Counted from the first letter of the stretch, positions 8,373-16,323 are shown. The stretch is 64,000 nucleotides of DNA from Tolypothrix sp. PCC 7712 (GCF_025860405.1 NZ_CP063785.1:7813390-7877389); one strand, 5' to 3'. Notes: generated by a model from the sequence alone, not told the origin. Made by a program: numbers and translations.

Positions 8373-8519
8373 GAAGCAGACTTTTCCCAGGCTGGTGATT
8401 CTGAGATATCACTGATGTAATGGTATAAAAATTTTTGTCTTAATTAGTGATAAACAACTATATTTGCCTAAATATCTTGGGGAATACTGAAATTTAGTCC
8501 TAATCAAGGGGTATGTAAA

Positions 8520-9002
8520 ATGGCAGACACTCAAGTCAGCGCCAAGATTTCCGCAGCAGATAGAGAAGCGGTGATGGAAGCTATTAGTACGATTCGGCAA
8601 AAGTTACCGTTTTTGATTGATTTGTCTACTGAGGAACGTAAAGCTTTACCGAAGCTGGGGGATAAGAGCCGCGCGTTTGTCAGTAAGGCGTTGGAAATAG
8701 CTGCACAAAATCCTGATTTCTTACCGCGTTCTTTTGATGTGGATGAAATGCGGCGAGATATTGAATTATTTGAATCTTTGTATCCGATTTTGCTGTCATT
8801 GACGCAATTGCAAGAACTGGTGGATGATACTTCTGTGGCTGTTGGCAGTGAAGCTTATGCGGCGGGTTTGCTAGTATATAACTATGCCAAGGCTAGTGGT
8901 AAAGGCGCTGGTTTAGATTCAATGGTTGATGATTTAGGGCGAAGATTTGCCCGGAAAGCGAAAAAAGTGCAACCGCAAATGTCGCACTCTTATGAGATAT
9001 AG
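8520..9002 (+). CDS. Conserved hypothetical protein, 160 aa, all-helical
   Basis: I recognise no named family. The product is soluble, predicted almost entirely helical and charged, with a conserved-looking start (AADREAVMEAISTIRQKLPF) and a central LYPILLSLTQLQELVDDTSVAVGSEAY segment. It has no signal peptide, membrane helix or cysteine. The C-terminus (RRFARKAKKVQPQ) is basic, which could fit nucleic-acid or membrane-surface contact. AAGGGG lies 10 bases before the ATG. It stands alone between two repeat-rich gaps. Confidence 0.7.
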   Translation: MADTQVSAKISAADREAVMEAISTIRQKLPFLIDLSTEERKALPKLGDKSRAFVSKALEIAAQNPDFLPRSFDVDEMRRDIELFESLYPILLSLTQLQELVDDTSVAVGSEAYAAGLLVYNYAKASGKGAGLDSMVDDLGRRFARKAKKVQPQMSHSYEI

Positions 9003-9062
9003 CATTTATCGTTATTGGTGAGGGATAAGAACCCCACCCCCAACCCCCTCCCCGCAAGCGAG

Positions 9063-9325
9063 GCTACGGTGTACACACAAGTGGTAGCTGTAAGGGTTTC
9101 AGGCGTTATAGACCCCTTAAATTGTCATGACGAGCGCAGCGATAGCCCAGCGAAGTAATCACATAATCCCGTGGTTTTTGCGATTGCTACCCTACGGGAA
9201 GCCACTTCGTGTCTACGTCGTTCCTCCTCGCTGCTCCCAGGCTTCGGGAGCGATCGCACAACCTAAGCCTAGATGACCAAACCAAGTGCTAGGGGGAATT
9301 TTAAGACTTGTGTGTACACCGTAGC
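9063..9325. mobile_element. MITE-like element, 20-bp perfect inverted termini, 9-bp target duplication
   Basis: GCTACGGTGTACACACAAGT (9063-9082) and ACTTGTGTGTACACCGTAGC (9306-9325) are exact inverted repeats. GCAAGCGAG occurs immediately outside each end (9054-9062 and 9326-9334), a clean 9-base duplication. The element is 263 bases, non-coding, and lies inside an older C-rich palindromic repeat (CCCCTCCCC...GAGGAGGGGG). A fairly recent insertion is inferred from the perfect ends. Confidence 0.85.
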
Positions 9326-9480
9326 GCAAGCGAGGAGGGGGCTATGATATAACTCATGTGGTTAGGAAAGGCTATAACTCGGCGCTTTTAGATAAAAACA
9401 TCAACTTTGAGCTTCTGAACTTGGGTGTTTCAGTTTTAAATGAAAAACTCCAAGTCAGAAGCTTAAATTTTGCGGTTGTC

Positions 9481-9606
9481 AGTGATAATGTTTTGGTTTG
9501 AAATGAGAACGTTTTTGTTTTAAGTGAGAATGTTCTAGTTTGAAACGAGAACGTTTTGGGTTGAAGTGAGAACGTTTTCGTTTCTAGTGAAAATTTTTGT
9601 GTTTAG
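9481..9606. repeat. Six tandem 21-bp repeats (AGTGAGAACGTTTTnGTTTGA)
   Basis: Six consecutive 21-base units with no gaps begin at 9481, 9502, 9523, 9544, 9565 and 9586. The last one is the most diverged. The consensus contains AACGTT palindromes spaced 21 bases, two helical turns. All forward frames and the reverse frames I read contain stops, so it is not coding. Confidence 0.85.
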
Positions 9607-9657
9607 AACTAAACAGTTGCTCTTTAAAGAAATTATCATGACAAAACAACCATATCG

Positions 9658-9720
9658 GTAGGGGCACGGCACCGATATTTTATCGTTATTACCGAAAGTC
9701 TGTGGATGCCGTGCCCCTAC
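9658..9720. repeat. Palindromic repeat GTAGGGGCACGGCA
   Basis: GTAGGGGCACGGCA (9658-9671) and TGCCGTGCCCCTAC (9707-9720) are perfect inverted arms with a 35-base spacer. A half-like copy (ATGCCATGCCCCTACC) appears near 40546. Likely a small dispersed repeat. Confidence 0.7.
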
Positions 9721-9873
9721 AAGCGGGATAATTTATTTGTTGATGTTCCCTAAAGAACCATAGCTAGGGTAAGTTAAGCTAACGCCTGATATTTTTGTAG
9801 AGCAATACAGTTTATGTCAGCAATAACCCAAAGATATCAAAGCTAATTGAGCGATTATTACACAGATATTGTA

Positions 9874-10146
9874 TCAAGGAAAAGTCCTATAAATATCTTT
9901 ACGATGTGCGACTCTTTGACAAATTAAAGTTTGTGTCTCTTTGTCAATACTAATACCTATTCTGTAATCACCGACACGAATTTTATATTTATCATCGTAG
10001 CCTTTCATTTTTTGCAAATAGCCTAAATCAAAGGGGTTTTCTGATTCTAGTTCTTGAAAGACGATTGGTTCAATGCGAGCTTGCACATCTTGTGGTAAAT
10101 CTGCTAATTCTTTTAAGAACTTTTTAGTATATTCAACTTTCCACAT
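9874..10146 (-). CDS. Type II toxin, RelE/ParE superfamily
   Basis: The 90-residue product has the RelE/ParE pattern: WKVEYTKKFLKELADLP at the start (strand, two helices), then YKIRVGDYRIGISID and a C-terminal VAHRKDIYRTF. Basic residues in the last strand (R81, K83) fit the mRNA-cleaving RelE branch. It overlaps the upstream antitoxin gene by 14 bases, the usual coupling. Toxins of this type cleave ribosome-bound mRNA unless bound by antitoxin. Whether it is active here is unknown; no key part appears to be missing. Confidence 0.85.
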   Translation of the reverse strand: MWKVEYTKKFLKELADLPQDVQARIEPIVFQELESENPFDLGYLQKMKGYDDKYKIRVGDYRIGISIDKETQTLICQRVAHRKDIYRTFP

Positions 10147-10345
10147 TCTTTTGCTTTAATGATTGATAATATTTCCATGCTTCATCGTTAGCGAGACGTT
10201 CATCGTCTTCTGATTCCGCCATTAGCTTGATTAAGCCGTAATTTTCTAATATTTCTTCAATTTTTTCAAAGTCAGCAATAGGAATTTGTACAGCGATAGG
10301 TTGCTGATTTTCATCCATGACGTAATTTTTAGTAATTTCTAGCAT
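10133..10345 (-). CDS. Antitoxin of the RelE-type pair
   Basis: A 70-residue acidic protein encoded directly before the toxin and overlapping it. The N-terminus MLEITKNYVMDENQQPIAVQ and the following IPIADFEKIEEILENYG helix resemble Phd/RelB-type antitoxins that pair with cyanobacterial RelE proteins. The C-terminal half (ESEDDERLANDEAWKYYQSL) is charged and probably disordered until it wraps the toxin. It is expected to neutralise the toxin and, with it, repress the operon. The pair is supported by size, overlap and order. Confidence 0.8.
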   Translation of the reverse strand: MLEITKNYVMDENQQPIAVQIPIADFEKIEEILENYGLIKLMAESEDDERLANDEAWKYYQSLKQKNVES

Positions 10346-10379
10346 TTTTCTGATATCTGATTGTTTGCAAGTCCTAAGA

Positions 10380-10592
10380 TTAAATCATGTCATAGATAAC
10401 ATCATCTTCGCTGTAGCCTTTTAGTAATTGCTCGGCTGCAAGACGATACCAAGCGGCTTCTTCTTCTGTGGATTCATTGACGAGAATAATTACTTTTACC
10501 TGCTGGTTATTTGCTAATTGTTGTAAAACAGCATTAGGTAATTTTATTTTGCCTTCATCGGTGACATTAGCAGGGAATTCGTATGCTTTCAT
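10380..10592 (-). CDS. Orphan antitoxin-like small protein
   Basis: From the ATG at 10592 (MKAYEFPANVTDEGKIKLPN) the product is 70 residues. The start is chosen because the chain then opens with an AbrB/antitoxin-like beta segment (…ANVTDEGKIKLP); the frame is open 18 codons further, without homology-like character. The C-terminal AAWYRLAAEQLLKGYSEDD resembles toxin-wrapping tails. No toxin gene follows in its own frame: the next gene down is the antitoxin of the RelE pair, 34 bases away. So it is either a solitary antitoxin or part of a three-gene cluster. Confidence 0.6.
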   Translation of the reverse strand: MKAYEFPANVTDEGKIKLPNAVLQQLANNQQVKVIILVNESTEEEAAWYRLAAEQLLKGYSEDDVIYDMI

Positions 10593-10635
10593 ATTGTGTT
10601 TATTGTTCGCCAGTTCTAATAATATTTTGACGCTG

Positions 10636-10746
10636 TTATTGTACAACTAGCTGCGATCGCCAAATTTTGATATTTCCGCTATCATCTCCAGCATTAAGCC
10701 AACGCCCATTGGGGCTAAACGCAAAAAAATTGCTAGATTTAGCAAA
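10636..10746 (-). pseudogene. WD40-repeat gene relic
   Basis: Read on the minus strand, a stop-bounded stretch translates to about 37 residues containing FAFSPNGRWLNAGDDSGNIK followed by IWR. That is the C-terminal half of one WD40 blade (FSPDG...LASGSxDxxIxIW consensus). No start codon and no further blades are present. It is best explained as the last repeat of a lost WD40 protein gene, left next to the toxin-antitoxin cluster. Confidence 0.6.
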
Positions 10747-10787
10747 TTATTGGCTAATCTAGCAACTATAAATTATTTACAAAAAAT

Positions 10788-11540
10788 CTAATCTTGCGGT
10801 TCAATTCCCGCCGCCCGTAATTGTGCTGCTAATCTTTCAGCACGTTGTCTTTCTTGTTCGGCGCGTTGTCTTTCTTGTTCGGCGCGTTGTCTTTCTTTTT
10901 CAGCTAATTCTGAACCCCAAAGTAGTAAATTTCCTTGTTCATCCCACCAGCGCAACCAATTTCCGGTACGATTTTCACGAGTACCTTGCCATACAGCAAG
11001 ATAAAGATTCATTTGGGCTATCCAGTAACGCTGGTTTTCGTTAGGGTTTTGGACAACGTATCTGCCAGTATTATTATCTAAACTATAAAATTCTAAATCT
11101 CCGCTATCAGGTGCAAAAATGGCGTAGTTTGGAACTTTTAAGACGCATTCGTAAAAAAACCATTTACCTGGGGGGTAGGTGGGTTTGATGGAATATTCCC
11201 CACCTTCTGTATCAGAAAGAAATTCTATGACAATTAAGGGAATTTCTCCCTGTAGCTGTGGTGTGTAACTGCGAGTTACATCTTCTCGATTAACGCTAAT
11301 TTTGGGAATATACGCCCAGTCTGGGGCTTTGACGACAATTTTGCCATTTAATGTGGCGCAGATACCGTAATTTGTTGGTGTGAGGGCGTTGGGTGGAAGT
11401 TTACCAGCAAGTTCTAAACTTTGTGTTAGTGCAGCAGCTAAGGCTGGTTGGTTGATGTTGTCCACTGGATCGTCTGGGAGTTTGTAATCGTCGGGTAGTT
11501 TTTCCCAAGTGATTTGATAGTTCTGGGTGAGGGTTGTCAT
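10788..11540 (-). CDS. Uma2 family protein (DUF820, PD-(D/E)XK-like) with charged repeat tail
   Basis: The Uma2/DUF820 family is very abundant in cyanobacteria and has a restriction-endonuclease-like fold of unproven role. Visible core motifs are APDWAYIPKI (about residues 71-80, candidate acidic metal ligand) and IPLIVIEFLSDTEGGEYS (about 100-117, the E-x-x-S/K motif). After the core, an EKERQRAEQERQRAE repeat (about 215-236) forms a short coiled coil, ending in AAGIEPQ, a tail common in this family. Three nearly identical 18-base DNA units encode the tail. The protein is 250 residues, full length. Confidence 0.85.
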   Translation of the reverse strand: MTTLTQNYQITWEKLPDDYKLPDDPVDNINQPALAAALTQSLELAGKLPPNALTPTNYGICATLNGKIVVKAPDWAYIPKISVNREDVTRSYTPQLQGEIPLIVIEFLSDTEGGEYSIKPTYPPGKWFFYECVLKVPNYAIFAPDSGDLEFYSLDNNTGRYVVQNPNENQRYWIAQMNLYLAVWQGTRENRTGNWLRWWDEQGNLLLWGSELAEKERQRAEQERQRAEQERQRAERLAAQLRAAGIEPQD

Positions 11541-11580
11541 AGTGGGGTTTGCTTTTGGTGTGATGTCAAGGTTGGAAAGA

Positions 11581-11751
11581 ACCTCACCCCCCTACCCCCC
11601 TCTCCGCAAGCAGAGAGGGGGGAGGAATTTTCCAAACTTTCCTATCGTCGAAGGATTGTTTGTGAGTAATTTAGCCCCTCCTCGCTTGCGGAGAGAAGTC
11701 CGAGCGGAGGCTTCCTCCGATCGGAACTTCGGGGGAGGGGTTGGGGTGGGG
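11581..11751. repeat. Large imperfect palindrome of C-rich/G-rich repeats
   Basis: CCTCACCCCCC...CTCTCCGCAAGC opens and GGGGGAGGGGTTGGGGTGGGGTT closes this stretch, which separates radA from the Uma2 gene. A shorter palindrome (CCTCTCCGCAAGCAGAGAGG) sits near 11600-11620. The same repeat family recurs inside the element at 8157 and around 9031-9062. No gene seen. Confidence 0.7.
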
Positions 11752-13326
11752 TTACTCTTCTTCATCGGGTTCCAAATCTTCTTCTGTGAGTTCTTGATGG
11801 GGGATAGCGGCGATAATTGCATCTATTACTTTGGAAACTGGTAAAATCTCGATATTAAGGTCAGGGAATTTTTGCCCTTTGGGGACGATCGCTCTTTTAA
11901 ATCCCAACTTCGCAGCTTCTTTTAACCGCAGTTCCATCTGGGAAACCGATCGCACTTGTCCCCCTAACCCGACTTCACCAATTAAGACTGTACCTGGATC
12001 GACGATGCGATCGCGGAAACTTGCAACAATGGCGATCGCAATTCCTAAATCTACTGCTGGTTCTTCAACATTCAATCCCCCCGCCGAAGCAACATAAGAA
12101 TCTAGCTTCGACATGGGAATTCCTACCCGTTTTTCTAACACCGCTAATATTTGCACTAAGCGGTTATAGTCTATCCCCGTGGCGGCGCGCCGGGGGGAGG
12201 GGTAACTAGTAGGGCTGACTAAAGCTTGCAATTCCACAACGATGGGGCGAGTTCCTTCGCAAGCCACAACGATAGCAGTACCTGGTGCTGGATCGTCACG
12301 ATTACCTAAAAATAGCTCTGAGGGGTTAGGAACTTCACGCAATCCATGAGATACCATCTCAAAAATACCGATTTCGTGAGTTGCACCGAAGCGGTTTTTT
12401 ACTGTTCGTAATAACCGATGGGATGCAAAGCGATCGCCTTCAAAATACAATACGGTATCTACTAAGTGTTCTAAAACTTTCGGCCCTGCGATCGCACCTT
12501 CTTTGGTCACGTGTCCCACAATTAACATTGTCACGTCTTCGTGCTTTGCCACTTTCATCAGTGCGGCTGTACATTCCCGCACCTGGGCTACGGAACCAGG
12601 TGCAGATGTCAGTGCTGGAAAGAACACTGTTTGAATACTATCAATTACTGCCACATTTGGTTTAAGAGAGTCTATTTCCCGGAGAATTTCTTCTAAATCG
12701 GTTTCTGGCAATATATATAAATCTGCGCCTATATTGTCAGGGTTTATACTGTTGCTGTCTATGGCAACAGGTATGACTTCACTTTGAGGATCTATGGGAA
12801 CAGGTGTTACTGCCTCTACAACTGTATTTTCATCTCCTACTACATTCACACCTTTTGCTACACCCAAGCGTGAAGCCCTTAATTTTACCTGTTGACCTGA
12901 TTCTTCACCTGTGACATAGAGAATGCGGTATCTCTGCGCTAATTGATTAGAGACTTGAAGCAGTAAAGTTGATTTACCAATTCCTGGATCACCACCAATC
13001 AACACCATCGAACCAGGAACAACACCACCGCCCAAAACCCGATCTAATTCTCCATAGCCAGATTCCCAGCGAGCAATTTGGCGATCGCTAATTTGATCGA
13101 ATGTTAAGGAAGAGCGCGGTTTTGCTGGCTTATTATGAGATTTGCCATTAGTAGACGCTGATTGCCAACCACTGACTCCCCCTCGGCTGGGTATATCGAC
13201 CGATGATTGGATAGAAATTTGTTCTTCTAAAGAATTGTAAGTACCACAAGCGGGACACTTACCAAACCATTGAGAAGATTCTGCACCACAATCGTTACAA
13301 ATGTAAAAGGTTTTGGACTTTGCCAT
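11752..13326 (-). CDS. radA: DNA repair protein RadA
   Basis: RadA (Sms) is a RecA-like ATPase that helps process recombination intermediates by branch migration. It has an N-terminal zinc finger (C10, C13, C24, C27), Walker A GGDPGIGKST (111-120), Walker B VAVIDS (225-230), the RadA signature KNRFG (about 307-311) and a C-terminal Lon-like domain. At 524 residues it is longer than the usual 450-460. The excess includes an insertion after the first ATPase strand (about 163-200, TVVEAVTPVPIDPQSEVIPV) and an acidic tail. The gene ends directly at the repeat region. It is divergent from rpaB. Confidence 0.96.
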   Translation of the reverse strand: MAKSKTFYICNDCGAESSQWFGKCPACGTYNSLEEQISIQSSVDIPSRGGVSGWQSASTNGKSHNKPAKPRSSLTFDQISDRQIARWESGYGELDRVLGGGVVPGSMVLIGGDPGIGKSTLLLQVSNQLAQRYRILYVTGEESGQQVKLRASRLGVAKGVNVVGDENTVVEAVTPVPIDPQSEVIPVAIDSNSINPDNIGADLYILPETDLEEILREIDSLKPNVAVIDSIQTVFFPALTSAPGSVAQVRECTAALMKVAKHEDVTMLIVGHVTKEGAIAGPKVLEHLVDTVLYFEGDRFASHRLLRTVKNRFGATHEIGIFEMVSHGLREVPNPSELFLGNRDDPAPGTAIVVACEGTRPIVVELQALVSPTSYPSPRRAATGIDYNRLVQILAVLEKRVGIPMSKLDSYVASAGGLNVEEPAVDLGIAIAIVASFRDRIVDPGTVLIGEVGLGGQVRSVSQMELRLKEAAKLGFKRAIVPKGQKFPDLNIEILPVSKVIDAIIAAIPHQELTEEDLEPDEEE

Positions 13327-13496
13327 TCTTAAATCTTATTAAATAATCTTAATTTTTCCTTAATTCTTGGCGAAAAGAAAAGTTCAATAATAGTAGTAGT
13401 TACAGCTTTTTTTCATCTAATTCATGGAATGATATCTTAATATTATGGTATTAAAAATTAATCATGAAAAATTTTAGTTAAGGAGCGTTGAGAAAC

Positions 13497-14225
13497 TTGG
13501 AAAGTCATAAAGAAAAAATCCTGGTGGTAGACGACGAAGCCAGCATTCGCCGGATTTTGGAAACGCGCCTTTCCATGATTGGCTACGATGTAGTGACGGC
13601 TGGTGATGGAGAAGAAGCTTTGGAAACTTTTCGCAAAGCTGACCCCGATCTAGTAGTTTTGGATGTCATGATGCCAAAACTTGATGGCTACGGTGTTTGC
13701 CAAGAACTACGTAAGGAGTCAGATGTCCCTATTATTATGCTAACAGCCTTAGGGGACGTAGCCGATCGCATCACCGGATTAGAGTTAGGCGCTGATGACT
13801 ATGTAGTTAAGCCGTTTTCCCCAAAGGAACTAGAAGCCCGGATTCGCTCTGTACTCAGACGGGTAGACAAAACCAGTGCTTCGGGAATTCCTAGTTCTGG
13901 AGTCATCCACGTTGCTAATATCAAAATTGATACGAATAAGCGACAAGTTTACAAAGGTGATGAGCGCATTCGCCTAACTGGTATGGAATTTAGCTTACTA
14001 GAGTTATTGGTTAGTCGCTCCGGAGAAGCTTTTTCCCGTTCAGAAATTTTGCAAGAAGTATGGGGTTACACACCAGAACGCCATGTAGATACCCGCGTGG
14101 TGGATGTGCATATCTCCCGTTTGCGCGCCAAATTAGAAGACGATCCCAGCAACCCTGAATTGATTCTTACCGCCCGTGGCACTGGTTATTTATTCCAACG
14201 GATAATTGAACCTGGGGAGGAATAA
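13497..14225 (+). CDS. rpaB: Response regulator RpaB (OmpR family)
   Basis: RpaB is the essential cyanobacterial regulator of high-light and photosynthesis genes, partner of the kinase NblS/Hik33. The receiver domain shows the acidic pair DD at 12-13, phospho-acceptor Asp56 in VVLDVMMP and Lys in YVVKPFSPKE. The OmpR winged helix covers about 140-235 (HVDTRVVDVHISRLRAKLE). No ATG is available. The TTG at 13497 (ESHKEKILVV...) is preferred, with AAGGAG 11 bases upstream, giving 242 residues; a TTG at 13488 would add three residues but sits only 2 bases from the same site. The high identity I recall for this family makes the call firm. Confidence 0.93.
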   Translation: MESHKEKILVVDDEASIRRILETRLSMIGYDVVTAGDGEEALETFRKADPDLVVLDVMMPKLDGYGVCQELRKESDVPIIMLTALGDVADRITGLELGADDYVVKPFSPKELEARIRSVLRRVDKTSASGIPSSGVIHVANIKIDTNKRQVYKGDERIRLTGMEFSLLELLVSRSGEAFSRSEILQEVWGYTPERHVDTRVVDVHISRLRAKLEDDPSNPELILTARGTGYLFQRIIEPGEE

Positions 14226-14329
14226 ATAGGGGAGATGAGGAAGATGAGGGGGATGAGGGAGATAAGGGAGACTTACCTATTGCCTTCTTGCCCAATGTCC
14301 CATGCCCAATGCCCCATAGCCAATAACAA
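14226..14329. repeat. STRR block between rpaB and the CCB gene
   Basis: Repeats of GATGAGG(A/G) and TGCCCAATGCCCCAT type fill the gap. Purine-rich units face the 3' end of rpaB. No coding content. Confidence 0.75.
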
Positions 14330-14992
14330 ATGAATAAACCCGATCCCAATCTAGTTTTACGCCGTCTACCCATAGTAGTTGGCTGTTTAGGCGCTGTACT
14401 TTTGCTAATTAACCGCTTGTTAACACCGGAACTGACAGAATCCCAAGCCCGTGGGGATGTACTGGGCGTGATTCTAAGTGCGGTGTTAATTTTAACTGGA
14501 TTAATTTGGCAGCAAGTACAACCGCGATCGCCTGATACTGTACAACTGATTGGGGAGGAAGGTTTTGTGTTGGCTGCGGATTTACCAGAAGCCGTGAAAA
14601 CAGAACTAGCTTGGGCATCCCATTTATTATTAACTAACACCGTCACGCGATCGCTCTTAGTTTTTTACCAAGGTAAGGTTCTGTTACGTCGCGGTATTCT
14701 CTCGCCTAAATCTGAGGTTGTACCAGGCCCAATTTTAAAAAGGGTATTAGAAACACAAAAACCAGTTTATTTAGTTGCATTAAAAGTCTATCCAGGCAAA
14801 ATAGAATTTGATTATTTACCCGAAAATACTCAAGGGGTAATTTGTCAACCTATCGGTAACCAAGGTGTATTAATTTTAGGAGCAAATGCACCTCGCAGTT
14901 ACACCAAACAAGATGAAAATTGGATATCTGGAATTGCTGATAAATTAGCTGTAACTCTCAGTTCCTATTTGCAAGTTGAGTCAGAAAGTTAA
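14330..14992 (+). CDS. Cofactor assembly of complex C subunit B (CCB2/CCB4-like)
   Basis: The protein resembles the cyanobacterial homologue of plant CCB2/CCB4, which help attach haem ci covalently to cytochrome b6 of the b6f complex. Two membrane helices lie near the N-terminus (about 12-30, LPIVVGCLGAVLLLINRLL, and about 45-62, VLGVILSAVLILTGLIW). A soluble domain of about 150 residues follows, containing SLLVFYQGKVLLRRGIL. The length of 220 suits the family. The gene runs with rpaB and with the DUF456 gene 6 bases downstream, so a small membrane-biogenesis operon is likely. Confidence 0.8.
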   Translation: MNKPDPNLVLRRLPIVVGCLGAVLLLINRLLTPELTESQARGDVLGVILSAVLILTGLIWQQVQPRSPDTVQLIGEEGFVLAADLPEAVKTELAWASHLLLTNTVTRSLLVFYQGKVLLRRGILSPKSEVVPGPILKRVLETQKPVYLVALKVYPGKIEFDYLPENTQGVICQPIGNQGVLILGANAPRSYTKQDENWISGIADKLAVTLSSYLQVESES

Positions 14993-14998
14993 AACTTT

Positions 14999-15517
14999 AT
15001 GCAAATTATCTATTGGTTACTGATTGCAGTGATGGTTGTGGGTGTTATCGGCGCTGTAGTTCCTGCCATCCCTGGAACCAGTTTAATATTAATTGCAATT
15101 ATTATCTGGGGAGTTGTTAGCAGTTCCTTTGCAGCAATTAAAATACCGCTAATTGTCACAGTGATTGTATTGCTTCTGAGTATTGGCGTAGATTTTTTAG
15201 CAGGCTATATAGGCGCGAAACAAGCTGGCGCTAGTAAGTGGGGACAAATAGGCGCATTTGTGGGGTTGCTTTTGGGATTCTTCGGGTTATTACCAGCTTT
15301 ACCCTTTGGCGGGCCGCTATTAGGTATTTTAATGGGGCCATTATTGGGCGCAATCATTGGTGAATACCTTTACCAGCGTCAACTAGGAGTCGCAATCAAG
15401 GCTGGTATTGGAATTGTCGTTGGTACAGTCGTGGGAAATTTACTCCAAGGAATATTAGCGATCGCTGCAGTGGTAGTTTTTATAGTGAACACTTGGCCGC
15501 AAATATATGGCAGCTAA
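14999..15517 (+). CDS. DUF456 family membrane protein
   Basis: A very hydrophobic 172-residue protein with the DUF456 pattern: VVGVIGAVVPAIPGTSLI at the start, DFLAGYIGAKQAGASKWGQIGA in the middle and glycine-rich helices after it (about five to six membrane segments). The function is unknown; the Gly-rich helices suggest a packed membrane bundle. It starts 6 bases after the preceding stop, so translation is probably coupled. A strong hairpin follows at 15541. Confidence 0.88.
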   Translation: MQIIYWLLIAVMVVGVIGAVVPAIPGTSLILIAIIIWGVVSSSFAAIKIPLIVTVIVLLLSIGVDFLAGYIGAKQAGASKWGQIGAFVGLLLGFFGLLPALPFGGPLLGILMGPLLGAIIGEYLYQRQLGVAIKAGIGIVVGTVVGNLLQGILAIAAVVVFIVNTWPQIYGS

Positions 15518-15540
15518 GATTCCTGTAGATTAAGCAAATG

Positions 15541-15572
15541 AAAAACTCCACCCACAAGGGGATGGAGTTTTT
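15541..15572 (+). terminator. Terminator-like hairpin after the DUF456 gene
   Basis: Perfect 10-bp arms AAAAACTCCA/TGGAGTTTTT with a 12-base loop, the 3' arm ending in T residues, lie 24 bases after the stop codon. Works in either direction; placed after the rpaB-CCB-DUF456 run. Confidence 0.75.
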
Positions 15573-15637
15573 GGGAATTGGGAATTGGGCATGGGGCATG
15601 GGAAAGAACATACCAATGCCCTATGCCCTATGCCCCA

Positions 15638-15692
15638 AGCGGCGGGGCAGCTATCCCTCTCCACCCACAAGGGGATGGAGTTTCCCGCCGCT
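15638..15692. repeat. Second copy of the hairpin inside a longer stem
   Basis: The core CTCCACCCACAAGGGGATGG is repeated at 15659-15678, here flanked by AGCGGCGGG (15638-15646) and CCCGCCGCT (15684-15692), giving a two-level hairpin. A diverged relative is at 40488-40512. Confidence 0.7.
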
Positions 15693-15709
15693 TTCAATAA
15701 AACTTTAGT

Positions 15710-15734
15710 AGGGTGGGCATTCATTGCCCACCCT
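15710..15734. repeat. Short perfect hairpin AGGGTGGGCA
   Basis: AGGGTGGGCA and TGCCCACCCT with a 5-base loop, followed by ATTTT. It could serve as a terminator or be a small dispersed palindrome. Confidence 0.6.
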
Positions 15735-16323
15735 ATTTTATTAGTGACAAAAACCCGGTTAATAACATTATAGATTTGAGAGAAAATCTGCTTTTTTAGC
15801 CATAACAAAGTCTTCATTTATAGTTTATAAGTTCTTTGCACTCAGCTTATCTAAAAGACAAAAAGAGTTCATCTAGAAAACACAATTTTTACTGAGTTAT
15901 TGAAGTGCGTATCATCCACAGAATTTGTATAGAAATCTTTAAAAATGAAAACTAGCAGTTTGTTAAACATACTGAAGCCAAACCTTCGCTAATCCAGGAA
16001 AATTACGTAATTTTAGAGACTACCAAATGACGTATCTAGTAAATGCCACTATGGAATCAATAAAGTTTATATCAAGATAAATCGGTAGCTCTTGCGTATT
16101 AGTAAACAGCTATGTCATTCTGTAAGAGTGATAAATAAATCACTCGCTAAAAACCAACAGGGTCATTGTTCTACCTAATTCATTCAGAAAATAATTCTAA
16201 TCTAGATGACAAAGATAGGATGCATTAATGCTCTTTTATTGATGGTTTATCGCATCCATAACTAGTTTTAGAATTACACCTAATTAATAAACTAATTTCT
16301 TTTTACAGGAACCTTAAATCACC
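15735..16323. other. Upstream region of the PEP-CTERM gene
   Basis: About 590 AT-rich bases without a gene. I see no repeat of note and no confident promoter. AGGAA lies about 11 bases before the next ATG. A long leader with regulatory function is possible but nothing specific can be pointed to. Confidence 0.5.

Larger units (their letters stand above)
7906..8519. other. Intergenic region with a nested repeat insertion
   Basis: No gene is apparent. The region carries a HIP1-like GCGATCGC near 7961, a small palindromic repeat (outer arms at 8103 and 8359) interrupted by a 195-base MITE-like element, and the leader of the next gene with AAGGGG 10 bases before its ATG. Confidence 0.7.
9003..9873. 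other. 871-base repeat-rich intergenic region
   Basis: In order: a C-rich repeat interrupted by a MITE-like element (9063-9325); an imperfect hairpin with arms near 9411-9424 and 9450-9462; six 21-base tandem repeats (9481-9606); and a palindromic repeat (9658-9720). No convincing gene on either strand. The last 150 bases lie downstream of the minus-strand toxin gene. Confidence 0.75.

Noticed and set aside
8103..9720. Possible tRNA or other structured RNA in the repeat-rich gap
   Set aside because: The inverted repeats have MITE termini and target duplications and lack tRNA hallmarks such as a GGTTCRA loop.
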